Positions 35,153 through 46,953 of a stretch of 64,000 nt of DNA are shown here, one piece after another. The notes beneath the pieces are model-generated. The model saw only the letters and a list, made by a program, of their open reading frames with translations, was not told the DNA's origin and searched no databases. Every line of letters starts with the position of its first letter. Positions within the stretch are counted from its first letter, which is position 1. The position numbers and the translations under genes are program-made. This DNA comes from Manduca sexta (taxonomy: Eukaryota > Arthropoda > Insecta > Lepidoptera > Sphingidae), in contig NC_051129.1 of assembly GCF_014839805.1 (NCBI RefSeq), positions 11,784,920 to 11,848,919 on the forward strand, in the 5' to 3' direction.

Positions 35153-35402
35153 AGATGATAAAAATAGTCGAAAGGGCAGTTTAGGGCGTACGTAAAAAAG
35201 ATAAAAAAAAATAGTAATAGCAATAATAATAATAATATGAAAAATTAGATACGATAATATATAAAACATACTACATAAGTATACACATGCGCTAATACAA
35301 ATAATTTATAGACAACATATACATACATACATACATTTTAACATCCTTTTAAATAAATTTAAATATCCTATGTGCAATTCAAAACGCCGTTCCATAACAA
35401 TA

Positions 35403-35626
35403 CACACACTCACGCCTTTTATTTTACTAGAGGTAGGCAGAGCTGCAAACGGTGCACCCACTTTCCACCGTACGTATTCACATGATATGATAAGGAGTGA
35501 GACTATCTCCATATCTGGTACATTCCAGACTCCAAGCTGATACTGAATAGAAAAACCCAATATCACTATCGAACCCGAGGCTTCAGCACTGCACTACCTT
35601 AATACAACTTCGAGACCAAGGCAGTC
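35403..35626 (-). repeat. tRNA-derived SINE, family 1
   Basis: Near full-length with diverged boxes. CACGCCTTTTATTTTAC, GATATGATAAGGAGTGAGAC, TATCACTATCGAACCCGAGG and GACCAAGGCAGTC follow the family order. The CATA repeats at 35322-35337 could be an older tail. Confidence 0.8.
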
Positions 35627-35991
35627 GATAACTATACAACCTTCAAAATACAAGTGTAGCGTATTTCGGCGACAAAAATAAGCTATTTGACCCAACATAA
35701 CCTTAGAAATGTCAAGGTCGGTTGGAAAACACGCCAATAAAGAAGCTAAATTATTATCGCTCAGACTTCGATCTCTATTGAAACTAGACACCGCGGAGCT
35801 ATCTGTAAACATAAAAATGTCGTTTGCATTTTAATAAAATAGACCAGCTTTTCCCGCGCCTCCGCTCGTGTGAAACTTTCTTTAAATAAGAGTTATGAGC
35901 GCTCTGCATTTTTCACCGCAGTATGTCTTTCTTAGATGCATAAAGTATTCGTTGTGGGTGCTGTGTAAGGAGGTACAAACATACCTCAACA

Positions 35992-36202
35992 TCTACCTAT
36001 ATTTTAATATATAAAGCTGAACAGTTTGTTCCTTAGTTTGATTGAACGCGCTAATGTCAGTAAATAATGAACCGATTTCGTTTTTTTAGTAATAAGTACC
36101 TAACTCTACGTTACTCCGGAGTGCTATAAGCTACTTTTTTCCGAGAAGAAAATAATCTCAGAATAACTTTTTCTTGCAGACGGAGCTGAAGGCAAAAGCT
36201 AG
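35992..36202 (+). mobile_element. short non-autonomous Helitron, intact ends
   Basis: Starts TCTACCTATATTTTAATATA after A (35991) and ends GGCAAAAGCTAG before T (36203), so both Helitron ends and the A|T target are intact. The body has GAACGCGCTAATGTCAG, CCGATTTCG and ATAAGCTAC-TTTTT phrases of the family. At 211 bp it has no coding capacity. Confidence 0.88.
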
Positions 36203-37127
36203 TATTTTATAATAGTAAGGATGGTGCGTCAACCTTTTTAAGTACTATTGCCAATGTCTTAACACAACGTCCTTGCTATAGCGTTCAAGATGAAAAGCGA
36301 GACGTGGATTTGATCCCGCAGTAAGACAAATGATTGTGTAATCCGCAAATACTCAGCTAGTACATCATAGAATACGACAGTTTGTATTCATATAATATTA
36401 TGGAGACAGAACAATGTAGGTTCACGCGAATCTTACATTATGACATAAAACTATTTTACGGATTTTAGCGCGATTATTGACATGTATGATTGTAAAATGT
36501 AAGTAGATATTGTAATAATGACTCTTCGGATGGACGAGGCTGCAGTCTTCAAAATGTTGGGAGAAAATTATAATATAAAAAACCACGATTAAATCCGGAA
36601 AATAGTTTTCAACAATCAATATTTTATTTCTACAGAAATTTTCATAAAACTTTGTCGTAGATTCAATTTATGTTTTCCTTGTCTACTTCTTACGCATTTA
36701 GTAACTTGTTTCACATACATTTTCTAACTCAAATCATAATCGTAATGTATGACATTTTACACTCACATCAAACCCAACACGATCGGTGTACCAAACCCAG
36801 CGGGAGCTAATTTACTCTTATAATAATCATATTAATATACAACGATATCCAAGTAGTAATAATAATTAAATGTAAAACTTTAATAGCGGGTTAATGAGAA
36901 CAATTGACCCTACTTATTAAACATTGCAGGCAAAGGAACTTGATTTACGGAGATTGCACATTGCAATGCAGTTTAAATTCTTAATATTAAACTTAAATTA
37001 ATTTTGTTCGTTTCGAGTTTTATAATTAAATTGTTGTATATTGGACTCATATTAAACACAAATTGTCCTGTCATTGGTCGATAAAAACTATTTAAAAGTT
37101 GTCGGTAATCTAATCTAATTGGGAATA
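36203..37127. other. mostly unassigned sequence with one repeat fragment
   Basis: Only the repeat at 36533-36611 is recognised. Confidence 0.35.
36533..36611 (+). repeat. dispersed repeat fragment, copy 1
   Basis: GACGAGGCTGCAGTCTTC, GGGAGAAAATTATAAT and AACCACGATTAAATCCGG are shared with 41421-41508, with many substitutions. Probably a retroelement 3' region; the class is unknown. Confidence 0.55.
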
Positions 37128-37222
37128 AAACGGATTGATGAGATTAAGGTCCGCAGGTTCTGAACCAAACGAAAAAACCTTTGGCTTTTTGAAGTTATGT
37201 GTATTTATTATGAATAATCATT
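37128..37222 (+). repeat. tRNA-derived SINE, family 2, degenerate head
   Basis: GGTCCGCAGGTTCTGAACC (disrupted B box), CTTTGGCTTTTTGAAG and TTATGTGTATTTATTATGAA run parallel to 47311-47400 of the full copy. Confidence 0.5.
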
Positions 37223-37890
37223 AGTATTAAAATTAGCATCGTGACGAAATTACTTACCTAGTTAAAAGAAATCTCATGAATTTTAGAGGTTATATAATCA
37301 ATCCATTATATGACTAAAGACAGCTTCCAATTATGTATGAATTAACTTTTTAATTTCGTTTAGTCCACGCGTCTCCCGCAGTCTACTCGCGGTCAAATAG
37401 TACAAAGAGTAAGCTTAAGGGTCCCATTTCGTTGATAATATCTAGTTGCATATTGTTGGCGTTGTGCCATCTCCAAGTTCAGAAGAGTTTAAGTGCTTGA
37501 AGCGACCACTCCGCAGTTGCTATGTGCACGATTAATAATGTATGTCACCCACTTTTAACCGTCAAAGCCATCCTTTGTGACAAAATTTTTGAAGACAATT
37601 TCCAGATATCGAAATAATAGAGTTTGTCTGATTGATATCTTCTTATACGAATTACCGCAGCGGCTGCCAATCTTAACAGAGATCAACCAGGTACACAGGA
37701 ATATAAGGTGCACAAGTGTGTGCGCAAAACACAAGTGCACTCTCTGTTTCTCCACTCGCATATTCAGGTGAGACGGCAATTCGTCATGAACGGAGAGAGA
37801 TTAGGCGCGGGACCAACGGGTTTGCGAGCTATCTAAGGCTGCGGCTGAGTTATTTTAAGATGAAAAATCTATAATCCGTAATATTTTTGG

Positions 37891-37975
37891 CCTGACCCGT
37901 GATTCTAACCCAGGACCTAAGCACGGTAGTCGCACTCATACGGTATACAATTACAACTAAGCCACCGACGCAGTC
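37891..37975 (-). repeat. tRNA-derived SINE, family 1, head only
   Basis: CCTGACCCGTGATTCTAACC (inverted B box), ACAACTAAGCCACCGACGC (inverted A box) and the end CAGTC. The body is missing. Confidence 0.75.
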
Positions 37976-39399
37976 ACACAGTTTGTCTAGATAGTTACCA
38001 TCTCTACTTCTGTTGCCAAGCAGCATTGTGAAAGCTATATTATTTTATCAAGTTCTTGATGCCTATACATTACAACCAAGCCAACCATTACAAAACACAG
38101 GATGTTACTAAGTTTCTAATTCTTTAAAATTAGATGTTAAATCTCACATTGCTTAGAAATTACGCTTTATTTATTTGTATATTTCAATCAAATCTCTCTT
38201 TTCAGTTAGTATAGGCTCTTATTGCTCCATCAAGTCTTTTGTTCTTGCTTTCTACATGTCAATTTAGTTAATATCCTCTCTTCTCTAGTTTTTTTCACGA
38301 TCAGTGGGTGGTGGCCGGTATCTCCTGCGTAGGCAGCAGAATAAAGATGAACACGTCCGTGGTGTTGGCTCGTAAATAATCGTGAAAGCGCGTTCACATG
38401 GCGGCTATCGATTACTATCATCGTGTAGTCGCGCCTCGCTGTGCCGCCCGCTGCGCTCGGACCGGGCTTACACCACACGATAGCGACACGATCTATTGGT
38501 TTTCGAAGCCAAAGACCAACCAAGCAACGAGTTGTAGACTAAGCTTAGTACAATTTCGAGTGATAAGTTATGTGAGTTGAAAATATTGTTTATTTAACGG
38601 GAATGTGTTTTAAATTGTCCTAAAAATTAAAATTGATTAATCAGTTATTAAGCGCCGTAGTTACTAAACGGATTTAAATTTTATTTGTAAGGTAAAATAT
38701 AAGTACTAGTTATGTTTTAAAAAACAAATAATAGTTTTGTTCTGTCAAACCATATGGTTTCTAAACTGATTCTGTATATTAACCACCGAAATTAGCTTTT
38801 GTATACGACACGACAAATAAATCGTAAATTATAAAACGCCCAAGTAATTTATGTGTAAATTGCTTAAATAAATAAATTGATGTATCCAATATCCAAGCAT
38901 GCGTCGTACAGAAAGCCGTGGCTGTTGTATAATTCAATTACTTTTCGGATATTTCTCTCGCTATAAACATTTTGTGTACTTCTTGTGATTTCTTATTGCT
39001 TCAATGTAGAGCCATCTTTTTTCTCGTTTGGCCTGCAGTATCAGAGCAGTTCACAACACTATAATACCAGCCCGATATTGTACGTACTCACCCATTGCTG
39101 GGTACGACAGTAAAACACGAATTTCAATACATAAGTCATGGAGAACGAACCCAATTAGCCAAGTAATCAAATATGAAATAAATTATAATTGTTTATGGAA
39201 TTAGAAACTCGGTATAAGTTTTCGGTATAAGATGGTCGATATATTTGATATGTTGATATATTATATAAATATGTATAACAGTCACGAAGGGTCTATATAA
39301 TCTGGTTCCTGCCGGCGTCTTTTTCGTGATTTATGTAAAATCTAACTATCATTAGATGGATTCTCAGACCACATTTATGCATACTGTTAGTACTTATAT
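37976..39399. other. unassigned sequence with a GC-rich patch
   Basis: GC-rich stretch 38390-38490 with ATGGCGGC at 38398 and ACACGATAGCGACACGATC, which partly inverts an upstream ATCGTGTAGTCGCG; it may be a foldback element. AAACCATATGGTTT at 38747-38760 is a perfect palindrome. No gene supported. Confidence 0.35.
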
Positions 39400-39443
39400 G
39401 TTGTGTCGGGTTTCCTTTCGAAAAAATTCACCCTTCACCACTG
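39400..39443 (+). repeat. terminus of dispersed repeat (hAT-like end)
   Basis: GTTTCCTTTCGAAAAAATTC then ACCCTTCACCACTG, the same end as at 29793-29834. Confidence 0.5.
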
Positions 39444-39875
39444 ATATATAATACATTTATATAATACTTCAATTAATTGATTTCGGAAAGGTCGAACTCA
39501 GCTTATTTTGCATTTTCAAAAATCCACTACTCGAACATACATTACATTCAGATTCACCAAATCTGCATGTCTCTATACACTATTATTTGCGCATTAAATC
39601 CAATGTATTTCGTAAACATGGAAAAGAGAGAGTCGCGTAGTGGGAGGCCTATTCTATTGAACAACATCGGACCTCGATACCGCCGTGTTTCCATAATGCA
39701 TCTAATACTCTGGTGGGTAGCTCGTAAAAGATTTTTTACAGCTAAACGTATGACGAAGTAGGTCGGTCGATGGTAAGCGCATACGTCAGAATCTACAATG
39801 ACAGAGAAGAGTCGAGTGAGTAGGAAAATTTTGAAGTAGTAGGGATTGGAAAATAGGGTTCGCAATGGCAAAGTC

Positions 39876-40018
39876 CATTCAACCCGATTCCTATCAGCTT
39901 TTATTTTAGGTTTATTTACATTTAAAGTTTTATTTTCTGTTAAATTGGTTGCGATATGTTAACTTAGGCAAATATTTGCCTCGGGTTACCTTTTGAAAAA
40001 TTTCCTCCGTCGCCATTG
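39876..40018 (+). repeat. dispersed repeat with hAT-like end, longer copy
   Basis: CCCGATTCCTATCAGCTTTT ... ACCTTTTGAAAAATTTCC ... CGCCATTG. It is the inverse of 46110-46255, which has the same two blocks in reverse order. Confidence 0.5.
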
Positions 40019-40628
40019 AGGCTTGGTTTAGAAATCGGTTATCTAGATTGGTCTCTATTTCTCATAGTTTTAAATGTGCGAATTGAGGAATTCAGATGAT
40101 TTGTTGTAAACTATAATTTGCTTTCACTTATCTATAGTTGGATATATTTTCAATAATTCGTATGCATGAATCTCTTATCTTATCAAATTACGTGATGTCG
40201 ATTCACCAGCCAGGTATATTTGTTCAAAAAGATATACCCTTTCGTGCACGTGCATAAATTAAAAACAAAACAAACTGGAAACGTGTAGCGAACGACAGCT
40301 TATAAATCATAACATAATGTCGAAGCTGTAACACGACCCGCGATCGGAATGCGCGGACCGTGTGGGAGGACCCTTATCCGATGCAATCTGGAGACAAACT
40401 GAATGCTATATTTTATTCGAGATGTATTGACACTTCTGTTCGGTTTGCGATTGCAGTCTCTTTATTTTCCAGGATGTAGGGAATCTAGATACTGTTTGAA
40501 CAATACCTTTCTTGTCAGAAATATTGCGTAGTCTTCCAACGTGCGCCTGCTTGCCTCTCTCTCTTTAGTTCTAAATTACTTTTAAAATACTTTTCGATTA
40601 ATGTATTAAAATTGTGTGACACATTTGC
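40019..40628. other. unassigned sequence
   Basis: No gene or repeat recognised. Confidence 0.35.
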
Positions 40629-40874
40629 TGGGGGTAGAGTATATTTTATATCCGTCCGGATATCGCCCACCGTCACAAGTTGTTAAAACCCGCCATAGTG
40701 GCCCACGTAAGTGTATCGCATTCCAGGATCAGCCTGAGTATGTCCGGTTCCAACAGGCCGGCACAATTGAATCGACTGCCGAGAGGTAATCATCTCTCGT
40801 CAGTCGAAATTTTATTGGACCCCATTTACCATCAGGTGTAGCGGGATCACTAGGCCGTGCCTGAATAAAAAAAA
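40629..40874 (+). repeat. hairpin-bearing poly(A) retroelement, copy 1
   Basis: Starts GCTGGGGGTAGAGTATATTT, contains AACCCGCCATAGTGGCCCAC and the imperfect hairpin TCGACTGCCGAGAG...CTCTCGTCAGTCGA, and ends in CATCAGGTGTAG ... and an A8 run (40867-40874). Four other copies are at 42003, 46954, 58228 and 62004. It is probably a LINE 3' UTR or a short element derived from one. Confidence 0.75.
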
Positions 40875-42002
40875 CAGCCTTTGTTTTGAATAACGTATAT
40901 TTCAAATTAATTTCTTAGTATTCTAGCCCGTGTGATACCTATACATTATAAGCTAATATTTCATGAAGATAGAAACATCTCCGCAATAAATTCTGCCACC
41001 AATATCACACAAGATTGGGATCCTTCCAAAGCTCTTCTCGCTAAAATAGAATTTGCTAGAAACATCGATTACTTGAAAATGCAAACAAAGCAAGACAAAG
41101 TTAAGGATTAGTCAAATGAAACAGCTGCACAAAGGAGCTTGGAATAACATGGCGGAGTACATGCCGCGGTAATCACGGCTGCCCTGTTTGTATTAACAGC
41201 ATTGTTCTAGACATGTCGCAAACTGTGCAAGTGGGGACGGACTTAGGACTGCTACGGGGAGTCCTTGCCCACCAACGGGGACTAAGTAGCTTTGCTTAAC
41301 ACAAAGGTTAGAGGCTACTAAAAAGGATCTGTAAACGTTATCATGACTACAATATTAAAATTAATTATCTCTCTCTTATAAGCAACAAAGAATTGAAATA
41401 AAACTATTTTATATTTTTTAGTCCGCCCCATGAACGTGACGGCTGCAATGTCTTCGAAACGTCGTCGGGAGAAAATTATAATTCAAAAACCGCGACAAAA
41501 TTAATAAAATTTAATCGCAGTAAACATATCAAATCAATAAAAAATTGCTGCTAAAAATAGGAATTGTGATTCAAGATTCACACGTTAGTTATTAAGCAGC
41601 TTAAAAAGTTATGTACATAAAACGCAACTCTATACAAATAACTGCAGGGTATTAAACTCATTACCCCAAAATCAATGATAAAAGTTAAACTGCTGATGCC
41701 GTTAAATTATTTACAAAGTAATTACAGTCAATACAAAACGTTAAATGATAATAATTATAAATCTCCAACATGTAACTATACTTTCTAACGCCAGTAGACT
41801 ACTTTCTGCCCACAAAAACAATTCCAAACCCGCCCCTGTGCCAACAGTTGACCAGATTACGAAACTAAGTGCGCCTAATATGGCCAGCAAGGGATTGTAC
41901 TTCCTCGATCCATGGACGCATTTTACTTTTAATCATAGTTTTGTGTAACCCTCTACTGTGTGGTCTGTTTAGTATTTATTATCATGGTAACGAAATTACA
42001 CC
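40875..42002. other. mostly unassigned sequence
   Basis: Only the repeat fragment at 41421-41508 is recognised. Confidence 0.35.
41421..41508 (+). repeat. dispersed repeat fragment, copy 2
   Basis: GAACGTGACGGCTGCAATG, GTCGGGAGAAAATTATAATT and AACCGCGACAAAATTAATAA correspond to 36533-36611. Confidence 0.5.
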
Positions 42003-42211
42003 ATTGCTCCTGACGGTACAAGAAGTGGGGTCCAATTAAATGTAGACTGACGAGAGATGATCTCTCGGTAGTCGACACAATCATGCCCGTTGGAACCGGA
42101 TATCCACAGGCTGATCCGTGACACACGTGAACTACTATGGCGGGTTTTAACACCTTGTGTACGATAGTCACTATCCGGACGGATAAAAAAATATCTCCTA
42201 GCACCAGCAAA
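42003..42211 (-). repeat. hairpin-bearing poly(A) retroelement, copy 2
   Basis: Inverted relative to copy 1. It shares the uniform outer edge TTTGCTGGTGCTAGGAGATA (- strand) and the hairpin TAGACTGACGAGAGATGATC...TCTCGGTAGTC. The poly(A) end is missing. Confidence 0.75.
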
Positions 42212-42807
42212 TTTGTGATGTTTACTCGTTGTAAGTAGCAGAAAAGTTTTGCCAGTTATTAAAAGATACATTTAATCTAGCACGATAGTTACTTTATTGC
42301 ATGTAAATGTAGTGAAGTCTAATAAAAATATACTTATAAAGAAGAGACATTGTATGGTATCCTTCGGCGGTTGGACCAGCCAGCACTTTACAGTCTGTTT
42401 AAAAGACCCATATTATAGGAAATAGGTTTATGCTGACAATTTCTATAGCTTTGGAATGAATATGAGGCCAGAGGCGTGAAGTTATTAGTATGCAACATAG
42501 TCTATTGGTATCTATCATTTAGTAGGTAAGCAGGGCGCATATTGCATCAGTCCGCCATGTAGGGCTACCGACACGAGCTTACGCGCCTGCGCGACTGCTT
42601 TAGGGTTACCAGTCACTAGTAGCCAGATACTATAAAATTCGGTCATACTTTACCATAATTCTCTATGAAAAACTATCACAATAATCTTAGACATTAGACA
42701 TATCGTGAGATTGCATCCAAAAATTTATAAACAAAACAGCGTCACACCAATTTATTTTTAAATGCTAATTTTTTTTTTTCGATATTGTAAAAAAATATTA
42801 TAAAAAT

Positions 42808-42845
42808 GCAGTGGACTGCAACGGGTTGATAATGATGATGATAAA
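42808..42845 (+). repeat. LINE/SINE 3' tail fragment
   Basis: GCAGTGGACTGCAACGGGTT followed by GATAATGATGATGAT: a bare 3' tail of the GAT-repeat class. Confidence 0.6.
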
Positions 42846-43221
42846 AAAAAATAACTACTTGGATCAAATCATTCTTTTTTTCGAATTCTTTTGAAATTAT
42901 ATTCATAAATCTTAACCCGTTCTATAAAAATACAAATCGAAATTTCAATATCTAAATTCTAAGAGAATTTGCGGCAAATTGCTGACAAACGCTAGAAATA
43001 TTCACTGAACTTGAAATCTGCGGACTGATTGCCAAAGGAGTAGAATAGGAGCTATAAGAAAAGTCTAAAAAAAGTGTCTTAGGGGACATCCACAAATTAC
43101 GTCACGCTTAGAAAGGGGTCTGGCTCTAATGCAGTCTGGCGCGCAGTTACGGGGCTCAGGGGAGCAAATATTTGCGATCTCACACCTACATATACTGTTT
43201 TATTATAGATAGGTGATGGTA

Positions 43222-43330
43222 GACTGCCTCGGTGGCGAAGTTGTATCGCGTACGCGATATGACAAAAGCGGTAAAGTCCTGAGATCGCATCCCAAGTCGG
43301 GTTAAACATAATTGTGACTGGATTTTTCCA
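43222..43330 (+). repeat. tRNA-derived SINE, family 1, head
   Basis: GACTGCCTCGGTGGCGAAGT (A box GTGGCGAAGTTG) and GATCGCATCCCAAGTCGGG (eroded B box), then sequence that diverges from the family body. Confidence 0.75.
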
Positions 43331-43832
43331 TCTTTAATATTTTTCAGTTGCAGCTCGTAAAGAAGTTGGCAGTACAAACATATAGAAGATTATGTTGTCC
43401 ATACGGCTATTAAAGCTGTCTTTCGATTAGAACGCCGTTAATTGCAAAAAAAAAGGTATGCCTATAGACTAAAAAGGCACCTTCTGATCTTCTTACTACA
43501 CAAATATTAACTTATCAGATATCCAAATAATGTCCACAAGGTTAAAAAAAATTACAAGGGACAAACTTTCTCAATGTTTATGGCAGGAAGGATAAAAAAA
43601 TACTCCGCGGGATATTCAATGATTGTCTCATTCCATTCGCCTAGCTTGGATCGAAGTACCGTGTTGGGTAGTGCTATTCTATTATAGAATGGTATCGTAT
43701 TTCGTGACCACAGGACGCTCAGGCCACCCTGTGGGTCATTTTCTGCTTATTTGCAACAACAGTAAGTGTCCGAAGACTATAAAGGATGAGCGTTTAATAT
43801 TTTAAATCTTTGACAATGTTAGAGCGGTATAG

Positions 43833-43915
43833 CCTAAACGTCGAAGACAAGGTAAAATGGCGAATATTGGAGGAGGTCTATGTCCAGCATGTCAAAGATG
43901 ATGATAATGAATCTG
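43833..43915 (+). repeat. SINE family 3 / LINE 3' end fragment
   Basis: ATGGCGAATATTGGAGGAGG, TCTATGTCCAGCA and a GATGATGATAATGAA tail match 7235-7308. Confidence 0.7.
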
Positions 43916-44361
43916 AATGTGTAACTAAGGCATCGTAGCTCCCAAACGGATGAACTCATTATAAATACTTGTATGTTCTTTTTTGCGATAAAATCAAAAA
44001 GGGAAGTTTAAGATCATCTTCTCTATCTTAAATTATTCTAAAAACGAAGGTGCAGGACAGACGAAACTACTACATCGGTATTCAAGATCTAGGTAATAGG
44101 GAACGAACCTAACGCCATATTATACAGTGCTTCCTTCTACCATGGGCATCTCATGAGCATTTTTATAATTTAAAATGTAGTACAAATTTTATTTGTATGA
44201 GAATTATCTCAATAACGACAACAATAAGAAATGCTCTTTCCTGTTTCAAATACGGCTCCACTGTTAACGTTCCTTCTTCGAATCGCATTCTATGACCACT
44301 GGCAGTTGCATAGAAAGTCGCTCGCTAACCTGCATGCAAATATAATTGCATTTTGTCATAG

Positions 44362-44449
44362 GGCTGACCCTAAGCAACAGGCATGCGCACGCGCAACAAC
44401 TGGTTCAAGGTTGGGCGAGCTATGCGCGTGCAGCACGCCGCGCCAACAT
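44362..44449 (+). other. weak candidate 88-nt exon
   Basis: Acceptor GCATTTTGTCATAG, 88 nt that are GC-rich against AT-rich flanks, then donor GTAAGTTTG. Two frames are open: ADPKQQACARATTGSRLGEL... and TLSNRHAHAQQLVQGWASYA.... Neither is recognised. The pyrimidine tract is modest, so a regulatory GC patch is an equal alternative. Confidence 0.22.
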
Positions 44450-44734
44450 GTAAGTTTGTCGGTTTAATGCAAGTTAATTATATTTAAGACTATTTTGACC
44501 GTATTTTTCTCAATAAAAATTATATAGATCACTGCGTTGTTCAATCGATGAGTGGATTCTTTGACAAATAGGTTCAAATAGCCTAATGAATTTGTTCATA
44601 ATATTCACATTACGTAAATAAGTATACAAAGACGTTGTTACATACGAATGCTTTTGTTTTTATATTGTAACGCTATCACCACGGGAGTGAGCGTTTGTTA
44701 TTGATACAAGTGTGAAGTGTTAACGGGGGACATG

Positions 44735-45005
44735 TAAAAATTGGAGTATCGTCTTACGGTAACGTATACTCGTGTGTCGTGGGTTTGAATCCGAGACCGC
44801 TCGTTACGCGGCGTCGCGCCTTTGATTGTCATTGGGTACCACGAACTATGTCAATGACAGTTTGTACGTCCTGTTTGTGGATATAATTAGGTAGATGGCT
44901 TGCATGTGTAGACGGGCAACTGTTATGTCTATTTACACCGTATGTAAACGCGAAGGGTATCGCTAGGGGGGGGGGGTCAGGGAGGGGCAGCTGCCCCTGT
45001 TGCCA
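44735..45005 (+). repeat. possible tRNA-derived SINE of another family
   Basis: GGAGTATCGTCTTACGGTAA is followed about 25 bp later by GGGTTTGAATCCG, a B-box-like sequence. A GTGTAGACGGGCAACTGT-type body then runs into the G-run at 44966. No second copy is visible in the window. Confidence 0.35.
44966..44998. other. G11 run next to a 16-bp palindrome
   Basis: Eleven G at 44966-44976, then TCAGGGAGGGG and the perfect palindrome AGGGGCAGCTGCCCCT (44983-44998). It has G-quadruplex and cruciform potential. The run is also prone to sequencing and length error. Confidence 0.7.
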
Positions 45006-45817
45006 AATGTAAAGCAACCAAAGCCCTAATTCCTTGACTTGACTAGCTTGATCGATCATTCCCGTACGTCGAAACTCGAATGAATTCACCAATTCCATTC
45101 CTAATATTCCATACGCTCAATTATACTCTGCTCTATGTTATTGTTAAAGCGGGAGAACTGTATCTACAAATTATACTTTTCTCAGTCTCCATATCAACTT
45201 TCAACGCTAATGCGTGGTATGAAAGACCTAGCCTGTAAAACTATTAGATATTACTTACTCCCTAGCTTCCTTTTATTCTTTTCACGGGCAAAAAATTCGT
45301 CATCCCTACCACCACTTGGAGGATGAGTGGAACGATTATGATTCACCGGTCTTACGGCCTAATGTCGACACTCGGGAGTATAACACCATCCGAGCGAGTA
45401 TTGAACCGAGTACCTAACCCTTGTATACCAGCGGCATAGCAACCAAAACCCGCGGTGGCCTTCTTCGGCCCATACGGCACGTCCCTGGGGTATCTTATTG
45501 CCATCCAGGCTCCCTAACCTCTGCGAACTTATTTATAAGATTGCAAAATTGACTTCGACGAAAAAAAACATATAAATGTGTATATTACACACCAACGCGG
45601 CAAATTAGCAACTTCCTCTTTTCTATGTTAACTAAATACCTTACTTTGGATTGTAATTAATGACCCAGTATTTAAATAACGAGTACAAACCAAACCATAC
45701 GGGCGAAACCGCAATCAATAACTAGTCAGGCATAATCCTTTAAATTGCTTGTCAATCGCCCGTATGGCCCTGTACTTGGAAGGTCGATAAGACTTGAGGC
45801 TTAAGGATTAGCTATTG

Positions 45818-45965
45818 TGGGGGGCACTTAAGACTCATGACAAAGGGGCTTATCGCAGATCTGTCACAGCAGTGTCAGCGGCGGGAGAATTAGTTTTTGT
45901 CCATAACTGGTGTGGGTTCGAATCCTTTCTTTAAATTATTTCTGCTCGGTTAAGTAATTTGGCCT
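45818..45965 (+). repeat. possible SINE with a perfect B box
   Basis: GGTTCGAATCC at 45919-45929 preceded by GTGTCAGCGGCGGGAG. The layout fits a tRNA-like SINE head but there is no second copy to compare. The nearby GC-richer stretch 45281-45525 is probably old retroelement sequence. Confidence 0.35.
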
Positions 45966-46109
45966 TGCTAGAAATATTTTTAATAGCTTACAGAGTACCA
46001 GCACTGCTGGTATCAATCCTATATTAATACGATAAGAACCTTTAGATACAAAGATTCGATTTCTGACATCGAACATTTAATTTATTTAATCAAATAAGTA
46101 CCTATGTTC

Positions 46110-46255
46110 CAGTGGCGAAAGGTGAAATTTTCCGAAAGAGAACTTAACAAACATATAGGTAATACACCTAAATATGGTGCAAATCGTTCTGATAATTAGA
46201 TTCAACATTAATCCTACATAAAGAGAAGCTAAGAGGAATCGGGCTATAGGAATCC
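46110..46255 (-). repeat. dispersed repeat with hAT-like end, inverted copy
   Basis: Begins on the + strand CAGTGGCGAAAGGTGAAATT, later AGAGGAATCGGGCTATAGG; this is the inverse of 39876-40018. CAGTGGCG as the outermost sequence is typical of hAT-class ends, but the opposite end and an 8-bp duplication were not found. Confidence 0.5.
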
Positions 46256-46530
46256 TTTCCCATTGATTACTTAGTAGTATTGACTGCCATGTGAATTGTG
46301 AATTAATCTAACTAAAATAAAATTACTGGTTGGTCTCTTATATGTGAGAGTCCGCCTGTGTAGGTACCACCGCAATATCTATTTCTACCGCCAAGCAAGT
46401 GTGTAGTTACTGTTGTATTCCGGTTTGAATAACATTGTAGCCAGTGTAACTACTGGAAATAATTAGACTTAACATCTCATGTCTCAGGATGGCGAGCGCG
46501 GTGGAATACCAAACAAAACTTTGTAATTCA

Positions 46531-46625
46531 AGGTTGGATGGTGTTTTTACTGTTTATGGGCGGTCGTATCGCTTACAATCAGGCGAACGGCAAGCTCGTC
46601 TCGTCATTTAAAGCAATAAAAAAAA
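46531..46625 (+). repeat. non-LTR retrotransposon 3' end with poly(A)
   Basis: TGGATGGTGTTTTTACTGTT, GGGCGGTCGTATCGCTTAC and GGCGAACGGCAAGCTCGTCT, then AGCAATAAAAAAAA. It resembles, from memory, a common lepidopteran LINE 3' UTR. Confidence 0.7.
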
Positions 46626-46626
46626 G

Positions 46627-46718
46627 AAACACTGTTGGAAGATGATCATCTTTTGTCGTTCAATCCCATTCTGCCTACCATCAGGTGTCGGGCCACATTG
46701 CTGATCCCGAAAAAAAAA
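46627..46718 (+). repeat. second retrotransposon 3' end with poly(A), in tandem
   Basis: TTCAATCCCATTCTGCCTAC, CATCAGGTGTCGGGCCAC, then GATCCCG and an A9 run at 46710-46718. It directly follows the A-run of the previous element in the same orientation. Confidence 0.6.
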
Positions 46719-46953
46719 CGCGCTCTAGTCTGTCACCCCTTCAATAACACAGGCGTGAACTTTATTCTTGACTAAACTGCGCTATATTTAACCGCAATTG
46801 TTTTCCGGTTAGCTAGAACTATGTTCTAATTCCATAAGATAACAGTTAACAGCCGGTTTGTGGAACATAATTAACTGTTTGCGAAACAAAATGTTTAACC
46901 ACAATGACTCAGAATTATTTAGTCTGATATTGTGTATTGATTTACCAATTGTG

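Noticed and set aside
37257..37313. Possible - strand exon with a strong CTAG|GTAAGT donor
   Set aside because: All three frames contain stops within the segment and the acceptor is weak.
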